In this document: piece by piece, positions 35,307 to 43,306 of the stretch | Layout: each line of letters opens with the position of its first letter | Position numbering within the stretch: the first letter of the stretch is position 1 | Assembly: GCA_947085815.1 (NCBI GenBank) | Contig: CAMTXU010000032.1 | Coordinates: 49,629-113,628, forward strand | Length of the DNA stretch: 64,000 bases | From: Fen-1258 sp947085815 | GTDB lineage: Bacteria; Bacteroidota; Ignavibacteria; Ignavibacteriales; Melioribacteraceae | Direction of reading: 5' to 3' | The notes under the pieces: model-generated | Told to the model about the DNA's origin: nothing | Seen by the model: only the letters and a program-made list of their open reading frames with translations | Database searches by the model: none | Program-made: the position numbers and the translations under genes

Positions 35307-36139
35307 GAATACATCCAAGGTACACTCAGCGGGGCGCTGTTGCTGTTTTGGGAGGTGCAACTGTTTTGACGTTGATGATTCTAATCTTCATTATTGTTTT
35401 CATTTTGGAAAAAGGTCTTCCTGTAATAAATCTAAAATTCCTTACAAGCAATCCGGAAGATATGGGGCGTGCAGGGGGAATCTTTCCAACTCTTATCGGA
35501 ACAATTTTGTTGCCGGTACTTGCGATCATAATTGCAACTCCATTGGGAATATTTACTTCGGTTTATCTTTCAGAGTATACAAAGGAAAATAAAGCTACAA
35601 GAATCATTCGGTTCGGTACAGATTGTCTGGCAGGAATTCCATCAATCATCTTTGGATTATTTGGATATATCTTTTTTGTAATCACTCTCGGACTTGGCTG
35701 GTCTATACTTTCCGGAGGATTGACATTAGCAGTAATGATTTTGCCCACAATAATCAGAACATCGGAGGAAGCAATTAGAGCCGTTCCAAAATCCTACCGC
35801 GAAGTGAGCTTCTCTTTGGGCGCAACAAGCTGGCAGACTGTTAAAAAGGTTATTCTGCCAAACGCACTTCCGGGAATTGTAACGGGAATTATGTTAAGCG
35901 TAGGTCGCTCAATTGGTGAAACCGCTGCAGTAATATTTACGGCTGGTTCATCGTTAAGAATTCCCGAATCACTTTTTGATTCAACACGTACAATGGCGGT
36001 TCACTTTTACATATTGGCGCGGGAAGGAATATCCGCCGAAAATGCATATGGAACTGCCGCAACACTTATTATTGCCGTACTGATGGTGAATTTATCCGCT
36101 TACTGGTTAATGAATAGATTTATAGCAAAGAGAAGTTAA
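35303..36139 (+). CDS. pstA: Phosphate ABC transporter permease PstA
   Basis: A 278-residue partner permease with about six helices. Family motifs: GTDCLAGIPSIIFGLFGYIF and the coupling loop PKSYREVSFSLGATSWQTVKK. The start overlaps the pstC stop (ATGA). The gap of 120 bp to pstB1 is occupied by a MITE-like element. Confidence 0.95.
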   Translation: MRIHPRYTQRGAVAVLGGATVLTLMILIFIIVFILEKGLPVINLKFLTSNPEDMGRAGGIFPTLIGTILLPVLAIIIATPLGIFTSVYLSEYTKENKATRIIRFGTDCLAGIPSIIFGLFGYIFFVITLGLGWSILSGGLTLAVMILPTIIRTSEEAIRAVPKSYREVSFSLGATSWQTVKKVILPNALPGIVTGIMLSVGRSIGETAAVIFTAGSSLRIPESLFDSTRTMAVHFYILAREGISAENAYGTAATLIIAVLMVNLSAYWLMNRFIAKRS

Positions 36140-36164
36140 ACTACCGGTTAATTGATGAATGAGG

Positions 36165-36256
36165 CGTATCTAAAAAGGTCTTTTATGCAATTTTACTATA
36201 TGAATACAGACCCAATTCAAAGAATTTTTACTTTAACTATACCTTTTTAGAGTAGA
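36165..36256. repeat. MITE-like element R3 inside the pst operon
   Basis: Perfect 11-bp inverted arms TCTAAAAAGGT (36169-36179) and ACCTTTTTAGA (36241-36251), with weaker pairing outside, enclose about 60 bp of A+T-rich DNA. It separates pstA from pstB1, which otherwise would be adjacent. Its right arm ends 8 bp before the pstB1 ATG, so the hairpin could sequester the ribosome site. Confidence 0.5.
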
Positions 36257-36259
36257 CTT

Positions 36260-37015
36260 ATGAATATTAAATTCCACATACAAGGACTCAATTTCTTTTT
36301 CAATAACGAGAAAATTTTAAAAGGAATTAACTTTGAAATTCCTGCCAGCAAAATTTTAGGGATTATCGGACCTTCCGGATCGGGTAAAACAACATTCTTA
36401 AGAGCATTAAACCGTATGAACGATTTGGAAACCGGAACAAGAATAGAAGGGAAAATTTTATTGGACAATGACGATATATATGGTGCTGATTACGATGTTG
36501 TGGCTTTAAGAAAAAAAGTAGGAATGGTATTCGCAATGCCTGTTCCATTGCCAATGAGTGTTTATGAAAACGTTGTATATGGACCACGGCTTTCAGGTAA
36601 TAAGGACAAAAAACGCTTAGATGAATTAGTGGAAAAAAGTCTGACGTCTGCTTTCCTTTGGGATGAAGTAAAGGACCGTTTGAAAACTTCAGGCATGAGA
36701 CTTTCCGGAGGACAGCAGCAGCGCCTCTGTTTAGCCAGAGTATTAGCTATGGAACCCGAAGCAATTCTCCTTGATGAACCAAGTTCAGGTTTAGATCCAA
36801 TTTCAACAGCCAAAATAGAAGATGCTCTAACAGAATTAAAAAAAAATTATACAATTATTCTTGTAACCAACAACACAAAACAGGCGGCACGTGTATCCGA
36901 TAACACCGCATTTTTTCTTATGGGAGAATTAATTGAAATCGGAACAACGGAACAAATGTTTACCGCACCAAAAAAAATTGAAACCAATGATTATATTACC
37001 GGAAGATTTGGATAA
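36260..37015 (+). CDS. pstB1: PstB-type ATPase 1: intact signature, lost Q-loop and H-loop residues
   Basis: A 251-residue ABC ATPase of the phosphate importer. Present: Walker A GPSGSGKT (37-44), signature LSGGQ (148-152), Walker B with catalytic Glu (ILLDE, 169-173) and D-loop SGLDP. Changed: the Q-loop, normally VFQxPNPFP in PstB, reads VFAMPVPLP (Ala92), and the H-loop, normally VTHN, reads VTNN (Asn204). These losses mirror those of PstB2 encoded 2 bp downstream, where the signature is lost but Q and H are kept. Inference: the pair forms a heterodimer with one canonical and one degenerate ATP site. Confidence 0.92.
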   Translation: MNIKFHIQGLNFFFNNEKILKGINFEIPASKILGIIGPSGSGKTTFLRALNRMNDLETGTRIEGKILLDNDDIYGADYDVVALRKKVGMVFAMPVPLPMSVYENVVYGPRLSGNKDKKRLDELVEKSLTSAFLWDEVKDRLKTSGMRLSGGQQQRLCLARVLAMEPEAILLDEPSSGLDPISTAKIEDALTELKKNYTIILVTNNTKQAARVSDNTAFFLMGELIEIGTTEQMFTAPKKIETNDYITGRFG

Positions 37016-37017
37016 GA

Positions 37018-37788
37018 ATGGAAAACAAAACCGCTATAAATAAAATAGAAATTAGTAACTTGGATTTATTCTACGGAAAATTCCAAGCATTGATTTCTGT
37101 GAACATGTCCGTGCAAAAAAACATGATTACGGCTCTCATCGGTCCATCCGGATGCGGTAAATCAACACTTCTTAGATGTCTCAATCGTATGAACGATCTG
37201 ATTAACGGAGTTAGAATAACAGGAAAGATACTTCTTGACGAATCCGATATATATAATTCATCTTTAGAAGTTACCGAACTTCGAATAAGAGTAGGAATGG
37301 TATTTCAGCGTCCGAATCCATTTCCTCTTACAATTTATGAAAACGTGGCATACGGTCTAAGAGTAGCGGGCATTAGAAACAAAAAAGAATCTGATGAAAT
37401 TGTAGAGAAGAGTTTGAAAGGCGCATGGCTTTGGGATCAAGTAAAAGATAAGCTCGACCATTCAGCACTGGAATTACCATTGGATCAGCAGCAGCGTCTC
37501 TGTATCGCCCGTTTATTGGCAGTTAAACCGGAAGTGATCTTGATGGATGAACCATGTTCTTCATTAGATCCAATAGCCACAATGAAAATTGAAGAACTGA
37601 TGATAGAGTTAAAAAAAGATTATACAATTGTCATTGTAACGCATAACATGCAGCAGGCATCGCGTGTATCAGACTATACAGGATATATGCTGCTCGGCGA
37701 GATGATAGAATTTAATAACACAATAAATATTTTTACCAGACCATCCAAGAAACTAACCGAAGATTACATCTCCGGGAAATACGGATAA
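37018..37788 (+). CDS. pstB2: PstB-type ATPase 2: intact Q- and H-loops, lost ABC signature
   Basis: A 256-residue ABC ATPase closely related to PstB. Present: Walker A GPSGCGKST (42-50), Q-loop VFQRPNPFP (Gln97), Walker B ILMDE (174-178) and H-loop VTHN (His209). The ABC signature, normally LSGGQQQR, is LPLDQQQR (153-160), keeping only Leu and the final Gln of LSGGQ. All other flanking residues are conserved (SALE before, LCIARLLA after), so this is substitution in place, not a frameshift. Its Walker/Q/H set would pair with the LSGGQ of PstB1. The stop is 7 bp from the end of the opposing phoU. Confidence 0.92.
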   Translation: MENKTAINKIEISNLDLFYGKFQALISVNMSVQKNMITALIGPSGCGKSTLLRCLNRMNDLINGVRITGKILLDESDIYNSSLEVTELRIRVGMVFQRPNPFPLTIYENVAYGLRVAGIRNKKESDEIVEKSLKGAWLWDQVKDKLDHSALELPLDQQQRLCIARLLAVKPEVILMDEPCSSLDPIATMKIEELMIELKKDYTIVIVTHNMQQASRVSDYTGYMLLGEMIEFNNTINIFTRPSKKLTEDYISGKYG

Positions 37789-37795
37789 GAATTTT

Positions 37796-38476
37796 TCAGA
37801 CTTCCTTACTATACCTCTCAAGCTTTTTTTTGTGTGCAATTATCTCCGCGTTGATATAAAAAATCAAATCTTCCGCAATATTTGTAGCGTGATCTGCAAG
37901 TCTTTCAACATGTCTGGTTAATACTATTAAATGCGCCCCCGCCTCTACAATCTTCGGCTCGGCTTCCATTTTGGCAATAAGAAATTTGAAGATAGTTTTG
38001 TTCAGCTCATCAACTATCTCCTCTGTTTGAAGAACTTTTTCTGCCTGTTCAATACTTGCATTTACGAAAGAATCGATTGCTCCTTTAACCATCTCACGCG
38101 AATATTTTCCCATTTCAAGAATTTGTGATTCTATTATTAGGTCGTGATGGTCGCACGTTTTTTTCACGCGCTGCGCTATATTAACCGCTATATCTCCACA
38201 CCTTTCTAACTGATTATTTATCAAGAGAGCAGACATAATAAATCTAAGATCTGAGGCAACGGGCTGAAACAAAGCCAGAATATTTTCGCATTGTGTGAGA
38301 ATCAAATTATCGTAGGCATCTATCTCTAAATCTTTGGCTTTAATTCCCTTGCATAGTTCAATATTGCCTGTTTCTAATGCTTTATAAGCTCTTTCAACCT
38401 GATCATCAACAAGCGATGCCATCTTTATCAGATTAGTTTTTAAACTCTCAACTTCTTTAGTAAAATGCTCTTGCAT
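37796..38476 (-). CDS. phoU: Phosphate transport regulator PhoU
   Basis: A 226-residue all-helical protein made of two PhoU repeats, each with the metal-cluster motif (ELCKGIKAKDLEIDAYDNLI; LERCGDIAVNIA; and in the second half LVVLTRHVERLADHATNIAED-like text). It restrains phosphate uptake and signalling through the Pst complex. It is transcribed towards the pst operon, not as its last gene, so it must have its own promoter near 38480-38580. The start is the ATG with AAGGAAGGGACC upstream. Confidence 0.95.
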   Translation of the reverse strand: MQEHFTKEVESLKTNLIKMASLVDDQVERAYKALETGNIELCKGIKAKDLEIDAYDNLILTQCENILALFQPVASDLRFIMSALLINNQLERCGDIAVNIAQRVKKTCDHHDLIIESQILEMGKYSREMVKGAIDSFVNASIEQAEKVLQTEEIVDELNKTIFKFLIAKMEAEPKIVEAGAHLIVLTRHVERLADHATNIAEDLIFYINAEIIAHKKKLERYSKEV

Positions 38477-38584
38477 GGTCCCTTCCTTAAACTACCGTTT
38501 GTAAATAACGCCGGTCGGTTTTAATTGACCGGACAAAAATCACATTAAATTAAGCTATTGTTTTCAATAATTCCAAATACTTAA

Positions 38585-39598
38585 TTATGGTTTTTCAGAC
38601 TTCGTTTTCCACATCGAATAAAAAATTGATACGCCAATAATTGAAGTAATAATAAGCAGCGACCATACAGTGGGAAATTTTCCACCGAATAATTCATTTA
38701 ACCATGCCATTTTCAATCCAACAAAAACCAGCACAATTCCTAAACCATATTTGAGATACTTGAACTTGTTAATGACTCCGGCGAGCATAAAATACATTGC
38801 GCGCAAACCCAGAATAGCAAATACATTTGAGGTGAAGACAATGAGCGGTTCTTTAGTGATGGCGAATATCGCCGGCACTGAATCAACAGCAAATATTATA
38901 TCAGAGACTTCAATAAATAACAGCGCAATCATAAGCGGCGTGGCATACAATATTTTTTCTTTTCTGATAAAGAATTTTTGTCCTTCTAAATGAGGTGTTA
39001 CAGTAAAAAATTTCTTAAAAAGTTTTATCACTGGATTTTTTTCGGGTTCCACTGGTTTTTCCGGTGCGAATATTATCTTAAATCCCGTAAGTATTAGAAA
39101 TATTCCGAAGAATATTACTATGAATTGATACTGAAGAAGAATAGAACCGAGAGCAATAAAAAATACTCTGAAGATAAGCGCCCCTATAATCCCGAAGAAC
39201 AACACACGATGCTGATATTTCAACGGTATAGCAAAGAAACCAAACACAACAACGAAGATAAAAATATTGTCTACCGCAAGAGTTTTTTCAACAACATAAC
39301 CGGTTAAAAATTCCAGGGCGGATTGTGCTGCTGCAACTTCTGGATTGAATCCTGGAATCGAAATCAATCTTTCAATTTGAGGAAATCTCCACAAAGCATA
39401 TTGATAAAAAAGAAAATTGAAAATCAGCGCCAGAGAAATCCAGATAATACTCCACGTTAGCGATTCCTTAAAACTAACTTCATGCGCTTCACGGTGAAAA
39501 ATGCCAAGATCTATTGCAAGCAGTATGAAAACAAAAAGAGTAAACCCAAGATAGAACCACCAGTATTCGGCGAATGGAAATAGCACTACGTTTTGCAT
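38585..39598 (-). CDS. TerC/Alx-family membrane protein
   Basis: A 337-residue protein with about nine transmembrane helices. The start at 39598 has AAAAGGA upstream (the frame is open to 39667). Family signatures: AIDLGIFHR, EKTLAVDNIFIF and IEVSDIIFAVDSVPAIFAI, whose Asp and Glu in the membrane are proposed metal ligands. TerC/Alx relatives export manganese or support metalation of exported proteins. Substrate here is unknown. Confidence 0.9.
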   Translation of the reverse strand: MQNVVLFPFAEYWWFYLGFTLFVFILLAIDLGIFHREAHEVSFKESLTWSIIWISLALIFNFLFYQYALWRFPQIERLISIPGFNPEVAAAQSALEFLTGYVVEKTLAVDNIFIFVVVFGFFAIPLKYQHRVLFFGIIGALIFRVFFIALGSILLQYQFIVIFFGIFLILTGFKIIFAPEKPVEPEKNPVIKLFKKFFTVTPHLEGQKFFIRKEKILYATPLMIALLFIEVSDIIFAVDSVPAIFAITKEPLIVFTSNVFAILGLRAMYFMLAGVINKFKYLKYGLGIVLVFVGLKMAWLNELFGGKFPTVWSLLIITSIIGVSIFYSMWKTKSEKP

Positions 39599-39903
39599 TA
39601 TTGAAATATCCTTTTGGCTGATAAACAATCTTAAACATTTATAATACAATAATAATAAAAACCGCATCTAAAAAATTCCTTATTAACTATGCTAAGGAGT
39701 TTATATTTTAGGGTGGTTCCAAGCTATCTTTTATAAAAATTTAATCCCGCCTATAGGCGGGGCAAAGAATACGCAAGGTCCGCAGAAAATATTGTAATTT
39801 TTAGATCTACGATTTACAATCGACCATCAATCATTTGCCATCATCCATTTTACGTCTCTCCTCTTTTCTTCTTATATTTGCGCAAAAAAATTAGAGGTGT
39901 ATC
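39599..39903. other. Gap between TerC and glycyl-tRNA synthetase genes
   Basis: About 305 bp, divergent. It contains a perfect 16-bp palindrome CCCGCCTATAGGCGGG at 39746-39761 with no T run, and a T/C-rich tract near 39850-39880. Promoters for both flanking genes must lie here, but no clear consensus is visible. Confidence 0.5.
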
Positions 39904-41349
39904 ATCGCAAAGAATCAGAATGAAACCGTTGAGAAGATAGTTTCTCTTGCTAAGCGGAGAGGATTTGTATTTCAGTCGTCAGAAATTTACGGCGGTTTAA
40001 ATGGCTGCTGGGATTATGGTCCTCTCGGTGTTGAGCTTTTAAAGAATGTAAAAGAGGAATGGTGGAAATCAATGACCTACCGAGAAGATATCGAAGGTTT
40101 GGACGCATCCATTCTTATGCATCCTCGTGTTTGGGAAGCAAGCGGGCACGTCGAAAATTTTACCGACCCGATGATTGACTGCAAACAATGTAAAGCAAGA
40201 TTTAGAGTTGATACCCTTTCCGAATTGATTAGCGATAAGAATAAAGAAAAATCACTAAAGGAACTTGATGCGGCCATTCTAGACAAAGATGGTTTACTCG
40301 TTGATAAATTTACTTCGGTTCTTGAAGATGATAATCTTTCTGTTAAGCTCCTCGAATTGTTGGGATGCCCTCAATGCGGCAATAAAGGTACTTTTACACA
40401 GCCGCGAAAATTTAATTTGATGTTCAAAACTTTTTTGGGACCAGTTGATGATTCCGCTAACATAATTTATCTCCGTCCGGAAACGGCGCAAGGAATTTTT
40501 GTAAACTTTCTAAATGTTGTCAATTCCAGCCGTCAGAAACTTCCTTTTGGTATCGCACAGATAGGAAAGGCATTCCGTAATGAGATCAATACAAAGAACT
40601 TTCTTTTCCGCACAAGAGAGTTTGAACAGATGGAGATGCAGTACTTCTGTAAACCCGATACAGACACACTCCATTACGAGGAATGGAAAGAGAGAAGAAT
40701 CGCTTGGTTCAAATCATTAGGTATGACTCCTGCCAAATTACGTTTTCATGATCACCCAAAAGATAAACTTGCTCACTACGCAAAAAACGCGACCGACATA
40801 GAATATGAATTCCCGTTCGGCTGGGGAGAGATAGAAGGCATTCACAACAGAACAGATTTTGATCTTGGCAGACATCAGCAGTTCTCGGGTAAGTCACAGC
40901 AATATTTTGATGAAGAAACCAAAGAAAAATTTATTCCGTTTATAATAGAGACCTCTGCCGGCGCAAGCCGTTCTTTTATGGCATTCTTAGTTGATGCATA
41001 CTACGAGGAGGAAGTAAAAGGTGAAACTCGAAGCGTCCTTCGTTTTCACCCCAAGTTAGCACCAATTAAAGCGGCAATTCTTCCTCTTGTGAACAAAGAC
41101 GGAATGCCGGAAATCGCAAAAAAAATTGAGACTGATCTGAGACCGTTCTTAAGAATATTTTATGATGATAAAGGAGCGGTCGGTCGCCGTTACAGAAGGA
41201 TGGATGAAGTTGGTACTCCATACTGCATTACTGTTGATACCCAAACGCTCGATGACCAAACGGTTACAATTCGTGAGCGGGATACGATGGAACAGATCAG
41301 AATTCCTATAGGCAATTTGTTGAATTACATATCCGAGAAGTTGAGATAA
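39904..41349 (+). CDS. glyQS: Glycyl-tRNA synthetase, apparent ATC start codon
   Basis: A class II synthetase of the single-chain alpha2 type, 481 residues from the inferred start. The conserved N-terminal region (KIVSLAKRRGFVFQSSEIYG, GGLNGCWDYGPLG) is encoded before the first ATG (40072), so translation must begin earlier. The only candidate is ATC at 39904 (reading I/M-A-K-N-Q), with GAGGTG ideally spaced; TAG at 39892-39894 closes the frame and no ATG, GTG or TTG lies between. Zinc-type cysteines CKQC and CPQC, motif 2 FRNEI and SAGASRSFMAFLVDAY confirm the family. Either a rare ATC start or a base error is involved. Confidence 0.9.
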   Translation: MAKNQNETVEKIVSLAKRRGFVFQSSEIYGGLNGCWDYGPLGVELLKNVKEEWWKSMTYREDIEGLDASILMHPRVWEASGHVENFTDPMIDCKQCKARFRVDTLSELISDKNKEKSLKELDAAILDKDGLLVDKFTSVLEDDNLSVKLLELLGCPQCGNKGTFTQPRKFNLMFKTFLGPVDDSANIIYLRPETAQGIFVNFLNVVNSSRQKLPFGIAQIGKAFRNEINTKNFLFRTREFEQMEMQYFCKPDTDTLHYEEWKERRIAWFKSLGMTPAKLRFHDHPKDKLAHYAKNATDIEYEFPFGWGEIEGIHNRTDFDLGRHQQFSGKSQQYFDEETKEKFIPFIIETSAGASRSFMAFLVDAYYEEEVKGETRSVLRFHPKLAPIKAAILPLVNKDGMPEIAKKIETDLRPFLRIFYDDKGAVGRRYRRMDEVGTPYCITVDTQTLDDQTVTIRERDTMEQIRIPIGNLLNYISEKLR

Positions 41350-41357
41350 ATTTAGTA

Positions 41358-41379
41358 GAGACTTGATTTATCAAGTCTC
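41358..41379. terminator. Hairpin between converging glyQS and M61-like genes
   Basis: A perfect 9-bp stem GAGACTTGA / TCAAGTCTC with loop TTTA. It stands midway between the two stop codons without a strong T run on either side. Confidence 0.5.
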
Positions 41380-41385
41380 ACTTCA

Positions 41386-42951
41386 TCAATTCACACCAAA
41401 CCAGCTAAGGCAGCTATTATCAACATGCTGATTTTCATTCTTGAATTTATAAGATGGAATATCATATTGCTCACCGAATATTATTAATTTTTTTCGTGAA
41501 TCAATTTCCATCTTAAAACATGGTCCAAGTGCTTCAGGAATAATTTTTAGTACCGCACCCGAGTTAAGTGTCCGCATCATATCCGCAAGAATCTGATCGC
41601 CCCCATAAAACCGTATTAATGCGCTTAAGCTTCCGTTAGAAATTAACAGCGATTCGTTTTGACATCGTGACATCAAATCCCGCATAAAATCATCAAGTGA
41701 TTTTTTCCATGAAGAATTTTTTAATATAACATAATTGAGATTGCTGGCAAAAATTTGCCCTCGCTGGTATGGAAGTTTTGTTAAATCTTTATCTATTCCA
41801 AATCCGTCAATTAAGCGTTCATTCTTTTCTTCCCGCATAGGAGAAGTGAAGTAAGATTCAAGAATAATATTAAAATGCTCAACATATTCATCAAGTGAAA
41901 TTATTTTTGCGCGAAGTAAAAGCAGGTTAGCATAATAATCGGTGAATCCCTCTTTAAACCATAAAACAAGTTGTTCAGGTTCGGCAAACTTAACTTTATC
42001 TTTCATCCACGTATGAAAAATATCGTGTGCGAGGAGCCGCTTTAACCGAAGATCAATTGTTCGATCATCAGATAAAAACAAAGAGTAGGAATTTATTCGT
42101 ACTATTCCACTTTGGTCATCACTTCCCGAAATGGGAATAACCGCAACAAGAAAATATGGGAAGTTGTGGTCGTTCCAAAAATTTCTTTCTTCAATTAAAA
42201 TATCGCGCGTAAGATCACTCAATTGATCTTCTGAAAATTTCCATTTACCGCGTGTTGCTATATATACTTTATCGCTGCCTATGTACCTGGTTCTTATCTT
42301 AAAATCACCGCCTAAAAACACTGTATACCTGAATCTCCACAGTGATAGTCGAATTTCTTGATATTTCTCATTCACACCAAAACTATTAGCTATACTCCAA
42401 TTTGAAGGCAAATGGTTCCAAGCAATTTTAAAATTGAATTCAACACCGGTATCCCATGCGGGTATTATAAAAAAGGATTCACCAAAAAAGTGAAAATATC
42501 TTTTATTTATGATTGCTATCTGCTGATTGCCCTGTTCGAGATCGCCGTTCCTGATCTCTTCCACCTGATAATATATTCGCACCGATGAACCTGAGGGATG
42601 TTTTACAATTTTGTATTCCGGTCTATCCGTGTCCGCTATATAACAATTGGGGGTAAGGGTTTTTAAATATTTTATTGAATTTAGATCATTATTATTGGGG
42701 AGGAGAATTTTAGTCTCACCTGATTTATCCCCCTTGAATTCCAGAACAACTATTAAGCGGAATGCATATAGATCATAAAACGGTTCGATGGAATAACTAA
42801 TATCGATCTGCTGGTTATTGCGCGAGTTTGGCTGAGAAGTGTCCGAATTCAGTGATCCGTTTGAGTGTACAAAAAAGGACGAATTTGCCGTTGTTTTTGC
42901 AACAAACAAAAAGAAGAATAGCGTTAAAAAAATCGGTAATTTTTTTTTCAT
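41386..42951 (-). CDS. Exported M61-like protein with HDxxH in place of HExxH
   Basis: A 521-residue exported protein with a signal peptide (about 1-22). The N-terminal two thirds are beta-rich. The peptidase-like region has AHDIFHTWM (309-316) where M61 glycyl aminopeptidases have HExFHTW, and WFKEGFTDYY (331-340) with the third ligand Glu334. The general base Glu is thus Asp310 (codon GAT). Zinc ligands His309, His313 and Glu334 are kept. Activity may be weak or lost; a binding role is possible. Confidence 0.75.
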   Translation of the reverse strand: MKKKLPIFLTLFFFLFVAKTTANSSFFVHSNGSLNSDTSQPNSRNNQQIDISYSIEPFYDLYAFRLIVVLEFKGDKSGETKILLPNNNDLNSIKYLKTLTPNCYIADTDRPEYKIVKHPSGSSVRIYYQVEEIRNGDLEQGNQQIAIINKRYFHFFGESFFIIPAWDTGVEFNFKIAWNHLPSNWSIANSFGVNEKYQEIRLSLWRFRYTVFLGGDFKIRTRYIGSDKVYIATRGKWKFSEDQLSDLTRDILIEERNFWNDHNFPYFLVAVIPISGSDDQSGIVRINSYSLFLSDDRTIDLRLKRLLAHDIFHTWMKDKVKFAEPEQLVLWFKEGFTDYYANLLLLRAKIISLDEYVEHFNIILESYFTSPMREEKNERLIDGFGIDKDLTKLPYQRGQIFASNLNYVILKNSSWKKSLDDFMRDLMSRCQNESLLISNGSLSALIRFYGGDQILADMMRTLNSGAVLKIIPEALGPCFKMEIDSRKKLIIFGEQYDIPSYKFKNENQHVDNSCLSWFGVN

Positions 42952-43306
42952 TTACCAGCAAGTTAACTTTCAAAGTCAGTTGCATTATAATAAAAAGTGA
43001 CACTGATTTGAAATACTATTTTTTTTGCAGAGGTACGGTACAAAAATTTACTCTTTTATTGGGACGGAACAAAAAATCTTCCGAAATCGTCATACTATCA
43101 AAAGTTTTTTCACCACTGTTATTTTTCTCGATCTACCTAACTTTCTTTAAAAATTAGATGATAACAGCATTAGAAAACAGCGGGTCAATTAAAAAATGCC
43201 AATAACCAAAAAGATAGAATTGTTCGCAATCCAATCTCCTTTTAGCTAATTTAAGAACATAAAACCGAAAAAGATATTAATCAATCACTTCAAAAGGAGC
43301 AGTTTA
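42952..43306. other. Divergent gap between M61-like and M16 genes
   Basis: This is 355 bp with A+T-rich text and no convincing gene; an open frame on the plus strand (to 43157) overlaps the M61-like gene and lacks protein-like composition. AAAAGGAGCAG before 43307 is the ribosome site of the M16 gene. Promoters for both sides presumably lie here. Confidence 0.5.

Noticed and set aside
42828..43157. Plus-strand frame in the gap before the M16 gene
   Set aside because: Its first half is antisense to the M61-like gene, and the rest is Phe/Ser/Lys-rich translation of A+T-rich DNA.
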